Origin: Obelidium mucronatum
Taxonomy: Eukaryota > Chytridiomycota > Chytridiomycetes > Chytridiales > Chytriomycetaceae
Assembly: GCA_025765595.1 (NCBI GenBank)
Contig: JAIVFH010000005.1
Coordinates: 124,001-188,000 of the forward strand
Direction of reading: 5' to 3'
DNA length: 64,000 nucleotides
Shown: in pieces, positions 55,541 to 64,000 of the stretch
Layout of the letters: the number at the start of each line of letters is the position of its first letter
Numbering within the stretch: the first letter of the stretch is position 1
Program-made: the position numbers and the translations under genes
The notes under the pieces: generated by a model
Databases searched by the model: none
What the model was told of the DNA's origin: nothing
What the model saw: the letters and a program-made list of their open reading frames with translations, nothing else

Positions 55541-56575
55541 TTATTCAGTACTGACTGTCATTGCAATACATCCCACTTTCTTTCCGCTCTCAGAATATGT
55601 ATGAGCAGCAACCGCTTCATCCAGTGTAAAACACCTATCCATAACAGACTTGATTGACCCATCTTCAAACATCCTTGTGAGAGTTTTAAAGTCTTCTGGT
55701 TCATACGACGCCATTCCCAACACCATCTCTTTCGTTCCTTTCCTTGGAAGAACTTTCGAGGCAAGTTCAGAAAACTCGTACATTCCCTTCGCATATCTCC
55801 CATGCTCGTTTAGAATCCGTCCGCATTCTTCGAACGAGCTTTTCCCAGGTGTGTCCAGGATCACGTCGAACCGCTCAGTCGTCTTCTTGACAAAATCCTC
55901 CTTTGTGAAATCAACCACCTTATCCACGCCAAGAGACTCCAACATATCCATCTTGTTTGTACTATCAATCGCAACAACGCGACTTGCTTTGAAATGCAGT
56001 TTCGCCAGCTGCACTGCAAACGAGCCAATATTCCCACCAGCGCCCAGCACAAGCACGCTCTCGCCCTCCTTCACCCGCGCCTGCTTCAGGAACGAAATGG
56101 CCTCCATCGCACTCAGCGCCGCCACGCTGGCCTCCTCGAACGACAGCCGCGCCGGCTTCCTCAGCAAAAACGCGCCGTTCGCCGGCGCCTCGGGCACCGC
56201 CACGTACTCGGCGTAGCAGCCGAACTTGATGCCCGTGCTGCCGTACACGGCGTCGCCGACTCTGAAGGCGGTAACGTTTGCGCCGACCTGTGCCACGACG
56301 CCCGCAAACTCCTGGCCGAGGATTGTGACGCGCGAGGGCTTGAGCAGCCCAGTGATCGCAAGGATCGGCGCGCGGATGTAGAACGGCATGTTGAGGCCGC
56401 GCATCTCGCAGTCGCCCTGCGCGACGCCGGCGGCGCGGACTCGGACGAGGACCGAGGAGGGCGCGAGGGCTGGCAAGGGGACTTGCTGCGCTTGGAGGAC
56501 AGAGGGCGGGCCGTACTGCGTCCAGACAATTGCTTTCATTCGTGCGGTGAGGGGATTGCTGCTGGTGCTGCTCAT
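55541..56575 (-). CDS. Zinc-independent MDR oxidoreductase, quinone-reductase-like
   Basis: 344 residues, one exon. The ADH-like N-domain (MKAIVWTQYGPPSVLQAQQVPLP, ILGQEFAGVVAQVG, RVGDAVYG) has no catalytic Cys/His zinc set. The Rossmann domain carries VLVLGAGGNIGSFAVQLAKL and VVAIDSTNKMDMLESLGVDKVVD, the nucleotide loop. Members reduce quinones or enones with NAD(P)H in the cytosol. The acidic D in VVAIDSTNK hints at NAD(H) rather than NADP(H), but weakly. The first 180 codons are much richer in GC than the rest. Confidence 0.88.
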   Translation of the reverse strand: MSSTSSNPLTARMKAIVWTQYGPPSVLQAQQVPLPALAPSSVLVRVRAAGVAQGDCEMRGLNMPFYIRAPILAITGLLKPSRVTILGQEFAGVVAQVGANVTAFRVGDAVYGSTGIKFGCYAEYVAVPEAPANGAFLLRKPARLSFEEASVAALSAMEAISFLKQARVKEGESVLVLGAGGNIGSFAVQLAKLHFKASRVVAIDSTNKMDMLESLGVDKVVDFTKEDFVKKTTERFDVILDTPGKSSFEECGRILNEHGRYAKGMYEFSELASKVLPRKGTKEMVLGMASYEPEDFKTLTRMFEDGSIKSVMDRCFTLDEAVAAHTYSESGKKVGCIAMTVSTE

Positions 56576-56713
56576 TCCAGTGTTCTTTTTATGGCCTTGT
56601 CCTATTTAATCTTAAACTTTTTGGTTTCTATCGTTTAAAAATCAATTTTGCTTGTTTTTGTCATCGACCTAATTTGTCGTTGATTTGTCAAAGTGGGAAA
56701 AAAAACAGTTTTA

Positions 56714-57718
56714 TTACAGCCCAAAGATGGCATCGATTTCATCCGCGCTGAGTTTGTTTGTTTTTCCTTTAACTGTCGCCTTCTTCTTCATCTTTACTAT
56801 CGCTTCTACTTTCTTTGAAACCTTCAAATCAGCCTTTCCAGCAGGCGATTCTAACTGAGGAGTTTTCTTCTGCTTCTTTGCTGCCTGCTTTTCGACCTCC
56901 AACTTGGAATCACTCTTTTCTGCTAATAAATCTCCGGCGAGCCGCTTCTTGCTTTCAGACTTCAAAGGGATTGCTGTTGGGATGGCGGCGCTGCTGAAAA
57001 ACATGTCCAACTCTGGTGCGAGAGTCTCTACAGGCAACTGTTCTAGAACTTGCTCCTTCGTGGCGTCTTTGGCAATTGATTCAAGCATATCCGTTGTTGA
57101 AGACGTGTTGTAATCAAATAAGTCTGTAGAACCAGTCTCACGAAATCTAGACCAAAAAAATTCCGCTGGTTATTTTCTTTTCGGTGGGTTGGGTGGTGTT
57201 GTGAGATAATTGCGAGAGCTTACAAATCGTGCAAGTCCGTGTTCAACATTGGCTCCAAATCTCGGAAATCAATTGATGATGCAGCAGCTGCTGATGTTGC
57301 AGTTTTCACAGATTTCGCGTTCAGCTCTTTGGTTGCGATAGAATAGAGAGACTGATAGCTATCTTCGAGATCCTTCATCACTGAAAGCGATATTTGATGT
57401 AAACGAGCAAAGACCGCCATAAATGAAAGCATCAAGGGAATAAAATAAGTTTGGGCGGCAACTACTTTACAAGAACTATAAATCCGGGAGAGAGAGAGAA
57501 AAATGTATTAATAAGGCATAACTCTTTGGAGCAGCAAAAAAAGTCAAACTGACCTATAACCAGCACGTGTCGAACAAACTACGTGTTTGAGGAGGGTATG
57601 ATGATTGGCCACAGCAATGAGTAAATCAGCTATTAAACTCGCTTCGGGAAGCTTATCATCTTTTGACGGTTTGTAGCTCTTTGGGTTTCTATTGGTTGGT
57701 TGGTGGCTGTCAGAGACA

Positions 57719-57764
<46 letters not shown>

Positions 57765-58010
57765 GACCGCGAACCTCACGCCCATTTGATCCAGAAGAGC
57801 TTTCGCCTTTGCAACTACTTGACTAGACTCCAGTCGTTTGACAAGTTTCCGTGTCCTCATGGCCATTTGGTAGTATTTGGCTGATTTGTGCTGGTTCTTG
57901 TTTTTGTAGCAAAACCGCTCAAAGATTGCTGCTTCGACTGTAAACTGAGGCGGTATAGTTTTGGCTGAAAGAAGCGACGAGTGGCGAACGCATTTTGCAG
58001 TTGTGCTCAT
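56714..58010 (-). CDS. NEPRO-like nucleolar protein (Nepro_N/DUF4477)
   Basis: Exon 1 starts at 58010 (MSTTAKCVRHSS). It carries the family-like FTVEAAIFERFCYKNKNQHKSAKYYQMAMRTRKLVKRL and ends MGVRF at a 5' splice in front of a 43-bp A-tract (minus strand). Later exons read RNPKSYKPSKDDKLPEASLIADLLIAVANHHTLLKHVVC, then SCKVVAAQTYFIPLMLSFMAVFARLHQISL, then a disordered Lys-rich tail ending LSADEIDAIFGL. That DEID.IF end is found in several nucleolar pre-rRNA-processing proteins. Role in RNase MRP or pre-rRNA handling is inferred from the family. Confidence 0.65.
57721..57763. repeat. 43-bp homopolymeric T tract (A on the coding strand) in a NEPRO intron
   Basis: An uninterrupted run of 43 T. 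It lies in the first intron of the NEPRO-like gene and generates a false poly-Lys extension of exon 1. Confidence 0.95.
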
Positions 58011-58352
58011 TTCTCTTGTTTGTTAAGATTCGAAAGAAAAAAAAAAAAAGAATAACAATATAAAAAGCAACGATCCGTTTGCGCGAATAGCCGAGGAAGC
58101 TGTTTTAGGAGTATGATCATCAAGTCTATGCCATACCGAGCAGTGTATCATAGTCTGGAGCTGAGAAACAAAGGAGTGCACTGGTTGCAGTAGACACAGC
58201 AACAAAAAGACGGGGAATAACGCTTTGGGATACCCGGAATTCCGGCAGAGTACTTCATGTCATTTTTTGTCTTACTATTACTGAGAATCAAAACTCTCTG
58301 GCGGGTGGTAGTTCAGTATAACGACGCTTTTAACGCGAGACAACAAATTTTT

Positions 58353-58680
58353 ATGAATCCACCTCTCCTTTGGTTTCTGCTCGTGGACACTGGAGAGCCG
58401 TACAAGGGAACCAGTGCAGATAAAGTCGCCGTCTCCTCTTTGTGCTGATATCGCCGACTTTCGAAAAGCCGTTAAAGCCGCGCACTCTCCTCGTCTACAA
58501 AGGACATGACTGCATTTAGCAAAAAAAAAACTTTCCAGCAACAACGACAACAATGAAAAAGAGGAACCAGCACTCGAAGAAGACTTTCTTGTGGAAGGAC
58601 TGGGAAGCAAAAGAAGCAGGCACTCGTTGTCCTTGTTCCATTGACTCAATCTTCAATGTTCCCGAATGGCATCAACAAAG
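58353..58680 (+). pseudogene. Decayed Crinkler-type (CRN) N-terminal header
   Basis: The frame from 58353 reads LLWFLLVDTGEPYKGTSADK, then ADIADFRKAVKAAHSP. After a stop and frame changes comes EEPALEEDFLVEGLG, and in another frame KKQALVVLVP. This series (aromatic-rich first strand, DFRKAVK helix, L..GLG, then A.VV.VP) resembles the ubiquitin-like header of Crinkler/RHS proteins described in chytrids, oomycetes and glomeromycetes. Nothing resembling a C-terminal effector domain follows before the phosphatase gene at 58816. At least two lesions (stop near 58508, frame change near 58605) make it a relic. The family call is by pattern memory only. Confidence 0.45.
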
Positions 58681-58815
58681 CAATCATCACATTTCGCATA
58701 AAGCATACATATCTCTTGTACATATTCAGATTTCAAGACCAAGTGCGGATATCCAATGTTACTTTATATTTGCTTCAAAAGAACTTCAAGAATACGCTGG
58801 TTATAAATACAGGAG

Positions 58816-59634
58816 TCACTGTTGCAGTTCCTCGCCCAGGATATTAGCGCGCATGGCAGCTTGCGTGCTTCTTGAGACGCCAATCGAGTCCAAGTAGCCC
58901 TCGACGCCCCCGTAGGTTGCGTCGATCCACGCCAGCAGCTCGACGATTGCGTCTTCGCGGCAGTCAACAAACTCGTCGACGCGCAGCCCCATCCGCGCAA
59001 CTTCGTCCGCCATGAACGGCCTGACAGCGGCCAGCGCCGCGTTCGAGCGCAGATAGTCGTCGACGATGGCGGGGTCGGGCGCGCCGACGAGGCGCAGCAG
59101 CAGCGCAGCGACGACGCCCGTGCGGTCTTTGCCCGCGGAGCAGTGCACGAGCACCGGGAACGCGTCCGCGCGCGCGAGCACGGCGCACACGCGCGCGACG
59201 CCGGCGCCCGAACTGCTCTGCAGCAGCGCGCGGTAGAAGGCCGCCAGCGCGTGCGCGCGCCCCAGGAACGAGTGGCGCAGCAAGTGGCGCCGCGCCGCCG
59301 CCGGCCGCCAGAGCAGCAGCAGCAGCGCCGCCGCCCACGCAAGCTGCGCCAGCCCCACGCTGCCCAGCGCAGCCAGCGCCACGCGCGCCGCAAGGTCCAC
59401 GCGCACCCCGTTGCCGCCGAACACGCCGCGGAACGCCCGTCCCTGCGTGTCGCGCCGCACCTCGCCGTCAGAGCGCAGGTCGATCACCGTCCGGATGCCG
59501 AGCTCGCTTAGCAGCACGCGGCACGACGCTGCGCTGCCCGACGGGTTGGCGCTGCGGAATATCCGGGACGATCCGGGCACGAGCGGCCGCAGGTTGAGTG
59601 TCTCCTCGAATGCAGGAAGGGCGGCTTGGCCCAT
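58816..59634 (-). CDS. CX5R tyrosine/lipid phosphatase (Y_phosphatase3-like)
   Basis: 272 residues from the Met at 59634 (MGQAALPAFEETLNLRPL). The order is LNLRPLVPGSSRIFRSANPSG, IRTVIDLRSDGEV, an Ala/Leu-rich helical insert and the P-loop VLVHCSAGKDRTGVVAAL (about 59105-59155, catalytic Cys and Arg). After it come VDDYLRSNAAL and a C-terminal YGGVEGYLDSIGVS. This matches the PF13350 type, which includes bacterial and fungal phosphatases acting on phosphotyrosine and phosphoinositides. The alternative start at 59700 would overlap the divergent GPCR gene and is rejected. GC content is very high throughout, unlike the flanks. Confidence 0.85.
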   Translation of the reverse strand: MGQAALPAFEETLNLRPLVPGSSRIFRSANPSGSAASCRVLLSELGIRTVIDLRSDGEVRRDTQGRAFRGVFGGNGVRVDLAARVALAALGSVGLAQLAWAAALLLLLWRPAAARRHLLRHSFLGRAHALAAFYRALLQSSSGAGVARVCAVLARADAFPVLVHCSAGKDRTGVVAALLLRLVGAPDPAIVDDYLRSNAALAAVRPFMADEVARMGLRVDEFVDCREDAIVELLAWIDATYGGVEGYLDSIGVSRSTQAAMRANILGEELQQ

Positions 59635-59665
59635 TCGTATCGAAAAATACTTGTAAATCAATTCA

Positions 59666-62600
59666 ATGTCAATGCAAATCACCTTGGGCTTCATCAACAA
59701 CTATTGCACAATCCCAAACATTGCGTTAGTCAGCGGTGCTCTACTGGCAAACACAAGTCTGGAGTATGATCCAGTCGCGATCGGCCTGCACGGAAACGCG
59801 GCAGATGCTTTCTACAGCGACGCGATCATGAGCTTCGCTATCAACGTTGTAAACAACAGCAGCCAGATACTTCCAGGAATAACAGTCAACGTGAAAAGAT
59901 TCACAGGTATATCCGGCTGTGATTTTATCTGCTGCAATAACGAAAACGCAACATTCAGATTGTGGCCCTTTTTATCCAGAAGCAGATTCCGAGTATTATG
60001 GAAACTCTGGCGGTTTCGCCTCTTCAATTATGGCTCTGGATATTGTCGAAAATCATTTGGATGTTATTGGGGTTATTGGAACAGAGTATTCCACAACTGC
60101 AAAGTGAGTGAAACTTTTGAAAACGAGAGAGAAGAACAACTGATTTAACAATCTATACAGAGGACCTGCCGAGATACTTTCAAACAATCAGATTCCATAC
60201 TGCACTTCAGCAACAGCCGCTATGCGGTATTCTGATAAAAACAAGTACCCATACTTTTGGAGGACTCTGTCTATACATAGTAAGATCCTTCTTTGCATTA
60301 TAGTTCTAATTCTAAATACATGAATCATTTTGTTTTTTTGATTTGCTATTTCTCTTTTTGATCAGACTTTGGGAATCAATTCTACCTCCTCCTAAAGGAA
60401 TGGAACGTCAGGCAGATTGGGATTGTGTATGCAAACACTGAATTAGGCCGCGGGGGTATGTACACTTATTGACTCATGATTCAAATCTAAAGCTCTTTCT
60501 CTCTTTTTCTGGTTAAAAAAAAATTGTAAAAGGCACTCATGCACTGCTACAGTCAATGCGAGAAAACAACATTGCCGTCGTGGTAAAAGTGCAATTGAGT
60601 TCTGATTACAGCATGACAGACATTGAATACGCATCCCGCCAAATCCGAGGCATGAAGGCCCAATACGTTGTCATTCTAGGCGACGCCTTCTTCACAGGCA
60701 TGAGTCTCCAAAGTTTCAGTGAAGCCGGAATGATGAGTTCAGAAAGAGTATGGATAGTTTCGACATGGCCAAAGTATTTCAACAGTCTTCCGGAAGATTG
60801 TGGGTTCTTGGAGGGTGTTGTGCTTGTTGAACCGTTTGGGAATCGGCTTGGGTATTTCGAGGAGAGTGAAATCACGGCTCCGTTTCGAGAAAAGTATCCG
60901 GTGGTCGTGGACGACTATAATATGAGTGGTTCACTGGATTGTGTTATGATGATGTTGTTGGGGTTCCATCGGTTGTTGTTGAAGGCGGGGGCTGAAATGC
61001 TTGCTGAGAGGAAGCTTCAGAATCAAATGAACTTTACGCTGTTTCAAAATTTAGGCTAGTAAGTCGTTTCTTTTTTTTCTTTTTTTTTTTAGTATTTTAA
61101 TGCAAGAGAAACACAGGATATTCTGGCTTTTACAATGACCCCATGGTCCTGACTGACACTGGAGACTTGAAACTGTAAGAAATCCTTAAAAAAGGTTTTA
61201 CTTAAAAAACGAATTCAAAAGTTGACCGAAATCTTTTTTTGTGTTAGTGCTTACAGCGCCTGGTATTTCACCGGAAACTATCTGAATTGCACACAATTTG
61301 GAGCAACCAATGCCGATGCTACAGAATTCAAACTTCTGGCTAATGCTACAGCTGTGTTTTATGGAGGTTACTTTATTTTTTCGCAATCACCCTACAGAAG
61401 CTAAAACAAAAAAACAGGTTCCACAATTCCGCCATGGGACGGAATGACAGTCCTACATGAGCTAAAAGTCTATGAACAAATGCGTCTCACTATTGTTATC
61501 ATTTCCGTTTTCGGCGCAATCCTATGCATTGGTTCCATTTGGACGCTCACAAGATCTTCCAAGTCCAGCAGAGGTTCAACATGGCTAACAATATACATTG
61601 TTCTCGGGTGCATGCAAGGATACGTGTTTACTGCAACCTACGCGATTCCACCGTCATTCGAAACGTGTGTGGCAAGAACAGGGATCTTGTTGCTCGGTTA
61701 TTCCACGTTTCTCGCGAATTTAGTTTGCAAACATGCTCTTGTAGCGAATATTGCGTCAAAGCGGGCTAGAATCAAGAACCCGCAAAAGATTGTCTTGTTG
61801 TATCGTGTTGTTTGCGGGCTCGCAGTGTTCTTTGAAATGGTATATTTTTTTAAAAGAATCCGACAAAAAGAAAGAGAAGCCTTGTCATTTTAACATGAAT
61901 TTTTTCAACCGCCCCCGCGCGCAAAGGTTTTATTCATTTCTTACGCCCGTGTCTCTGATATATCTGTGCACCAAATCGAAACCGAAGCATACTATTTCCA
62001 AGCTTGCACAACTGACCATGCTTCCAACATTCAACATATTCTCACAGCATACAACATTATACTATTCACTGCTTTATTGGTTACCGCATTCATGCACACT
62101 TGGCTGCTCACCTGCACCGAACTGAACGAATCCGGAAGCCTCACACTTACATCCATCATCATCGCCTTGACCTATTTGCTCTCTGCATCTCTTTCAGTTC
62201 CTGGAGACCCGTATTCAGAATACAAAATATCTCTGTGTGTGCACATTGGAGTAACGCTCGCGTTTTGCGTGGCTGTGGGGAAAAGCGTTGTGGCTGCTGC
62301 TGCAGTTATGTTGTACAGCCAAGTCTCACGGCAAGTGTTGAGTTCACAGGTGAAAACAAATACCGTCAGTGTTGATGTTGTTGTTGGGGATTCATCAAAA
62401 CAAGAGTCAAAAAGCAAGTCTGAGGTGGGGTTGTTGCTTGCCAAAAGAACAGTGTGGGCTTCCAAGATGGTTATTATTCTTTCAAATAACTCATTTTTTT
62501 TTTTTTTATTTCTTGGTGATTTTGCTCACACCGCCCACCCCTCCCCCCCCCCCAAAAAAAAAAAAAAAAAAATTAAGGGGCCTTCAACTATTGTATACAA

Positions 62601-62934
62601 GACATTCTCAAAAAGCCCGATACTACTACTTTCTCCAAAGTGGATTGAAGCTGTTTGCGAGCTAAACAAACTAGAATCTCGAATGTGGCTCTCCTTCACT
62701 TCTGCCGAGACTGTGGATACATTTGTTTTAAACGAGAGGGATTTATTTATTCAAGGCAGTTTGATTCACTTGGAAAGGTTTGGGGTTGTGGAGTTTGCGA
62801 CAGAGATGGATGCAGTTGCTTTTTTGGTTGAATTGAAGGAGAAAAAACGGGGTGATATCTGCTCCCAGAGAAATTGTAAAGAAAAAATAGGGAAATTAGA
62901 GAAAAAGGATCTTTTGATAAGTGGTGGCACATAG
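59666..62934 (+). CDS. Class C GPCR, GABA-B-receptor-like, with ANF/type I ligand-binding domain
   Basis: The start at 59666 (MSMQITLGFINN) lies 31 bp from the divergent phosphatase start. The ligand-binding domain reads DPVAIGLHGNAADAFYSDAIMSFAINVVNNSS, then across an intron DCGPFYPEADSEYY, LDVIGVIGTEYS, TSATAAMRYSDKNKYPYFWRT, WNVRQIGIVYANTELGRG, YVVILGDAFFTGM and LAYSAWYF. The 7TM_3 region begins MRLTIVIISVFGAILCIGSIW, with VLGCMQGYVFTATY, LVCKHALVANIASKRARI and YNIILFTALLVTAFMHTWLL. A cytosolic tail ends LLISGGT. No NCD3G Cys-rich linker is seen, as in GABA-B types. The join near 61055 does not splice cleanly, and the tail intron at about 62480-62576 contains poly-C/poly-A. Confidence 0.8.
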
Positions 62935-63327
62935 TTACAAGTGTTGATATACCAATTTATTGTGTCACAGGTGCGTATAGCACTCATTTTGTAACAAGAA
63001 TGGTATTCATTGTTAACACAGCAATGTCCTGTATTTATAGGGCCTTGCCTCACATCTGAAACACCCCTCTAAACTACAACACAACTAATAGAGCTGTAAT
63101 ACTGTATTTATTCAAATAAAGTAATTGACAAATACTTAGCTGTGGAGACAATGGTCAAGAAATATGGAATCAATTGAGTATCTATTCTTGTTTCAGATTT
63201 ATCAAGCATGCCAACAAATGTGTTGTTCAATGCACTGTTGAATTATTGAAAGATTTGGGCATACACTAAATAAATAATACTTCTATAACGTACAAAAAAA
63301 TCTATGTTTTAATTTCTTTCCAGTAAA
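62935..63327. other. Intergenic, convergent 3' ends, no gene seen
   Basis: About 390 AT-rich bp between the GPCR stop and the PEX7 stop. AATAAA-like motifs are present (for example near 63114 and 63270). No credible coding frame. Confidence 0.65.
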
Positions 63328-64000
63328 TTACTTAATTGTGAAGATATGCACTCCTTCATCCCAAGCACAAGTGGCAATTAATCCGGGAATGAACATGTTG
63401 AAATCAAGGCCCAAGACAAACTCTGTATGCAAGTCGTGCATATGCACTAGATTGTTGTAGCTGCGACTGATATCCCATACGCGCATGGTCATATCATAAC
63501 TTGCTGAAGCAATGACATTTCCAGAATGGGGTGAGCATTTGACGCGTCGTATTGCATATTCGTGACCTCGTAAAGTCGTTAGATCTTTTGACGTATTTCT
63601 GATGTCCCATACTTTGACGCAGTGATCCACTCCTAGTATTCATTGCTAAATCAATATGTAAAAACGTGATTGGAGATGGGACCAACCTGCAGAAACAAGA
63701 ATGTTGGGGTCGTACTTATTCCAATCTAATGCTAGGATTTCGTTTGTATGGGCCCTAAAAGTTGCAGCTGATCGAGGATTGCGAACATCCCAGATTTTAA
63801 TAGTTGTGTCGCCAGAGGCAGAAGCGAATCTTTCTGCCACATGAGGACTCCAAACTGTGGAATAAACGCAGTTCGCATGTTCCTTCCAGGTTGCAAGTGA
63901 CGTATTCGACTCAGGAGACCACTATTCCATTATTAGGCTCCAAATACAATGCCACGGGAATTACAACGTACGAGCTTGATTGTGTGATCCCAAGATCCCG
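63328..64000 (-). CDS. PEX7: PEX7, peroxisomal PTS2 import receptor, 3' part
   Basis: A WD40 propeller truncated by the window end. Minus-strand order: GSWDHTIKL, an intron of about 50 nt (GTACGT..AATAG), WSPESNTSLATWKEHANCVYSTVWSPHVAERFASASGDTTIKIWDV, HTNEILALDWNKYDPNILVSAG. A second intron of about 50 nt joins SAG to VDHCVKVWDIRN. Then come LRGHEYAIRRVKCSPHSGNVIASASYDMTMRVWD and the PEX7-specific end DLHTEFVLGLDFNMFIPGLIATCAWDEGVHIF, stop at 63328. The YSTVWSPH, YAIRRVK.SP and HTEF..GLDF signatures separate PEX7 from other WD proteins. Confidence 0.92.

Noticed and set aside
57633..57770. Poly-Lys extension of the NEPRO first exon
   Set aside because: Read-through into a 43-bp A-tract (minus strand) within an intron that begins at the GTTCGCGG after MGVRF.
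58964..59511. Arg/Ala-rich frames antisense to and overlapping the phosphatase
   Set aside because: Again GC-driven open frames with no domain. The minus-strand frame with HCSAGKDRTG explains the region.
62541..62571. Poly-C/poly-A stretch as a retroposon tail
   Set aside because: No target duplication or upstream retroposon body. It lies in an intron-like region of the GPCR tail and may partly be sequence error.

Overview
The window is nuclear DNA of an early-diverging, probably zoosporic (chytrid-like) fungus. Genes carry many short GT..AG introns (about 40-80 nt) with CTAAC/CTAAT-type branch sites, and the gene set is fungal: ATG13, PEX7, WSS1, DHA2 drug exporters, glucosidase II and a CSC1 channel. 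A class C GPCR with an ANF-type ligand domain, a second receptor built on a type II periplasmic-binding fold, and a decayed Crinkler-type header suggest a chytrid rather than a yeast or mushroom. The species assignment is inference.

Layout. 1-1.65 kb: two tandem copies of a small secreted-protein gene, each broken by different indels. 1.9-5.6 kb: a BTB/POZ protein and a WSS1-type DNA-protein-crosslink protease. 5.8-26.1 kb: five paralogous DHA2-type (14-TM) MFS transporters in all stages of decay. MFS3 is split by a degenerate Ty3/gypsy element, whose LTR is in turn split by a Ty1/copia element with near-identical LTRs. 26.3-36.6 kb: a small basic protein, a 10-exon gene encoding a CSC1/OSCA/TMEM63 channel with a C-terminal PX domain, a secreted Thr/Lys/Glu-rich repeat protein and an MFSD10-like transporter. 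36.7-45.7 kb: a small repeat protein, then ATG13 and prefoldin subunit 4 in divergent orientation. A complete PIF/Harbinger transposon sits in what was a spacer of under 90 bp between those two genes.

45.7-51.2 kb: an NnrU-family membrane protein, a GT31-type glycosyltransferase and glucosidase II alpha. 51.6-55.4 kb: a multi-exon receptor with a signal peptide, a type II substrate-binding fold, a Cys-rich GCC2/GCC3-like module and a multi-TM core. 55.5-58.0 kb: an MDR oxidoreductase and a NEPRO-like nucleolar protein. 58.3-58.7 kb: the Crinkler-header relic. 58.8-62.9 kb: a CX5R phosphatase diverging from the class C GPCR. 63.3 kb to the window end: the 3' part of PEX7.

Functional themes are secretory-pathway glycan handling (GT31, glucosidase II), environmental sensing (two binding-protein-based receptors, a stress-gated channel), autophagy and peroxisome import, and xenobiotic export overrun by transposons. 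The strongest candidates for undescribed biology are the CSC1-PX fusion, the binding-protein/Cys-rich/multi-TM receptor and a copia Gag in which an RRM-like domain appears to replace the zinc knuckle. Exon joins were read by eye, and several in the low-complexity tail of ATG13 and in the two receptors remain provisional.
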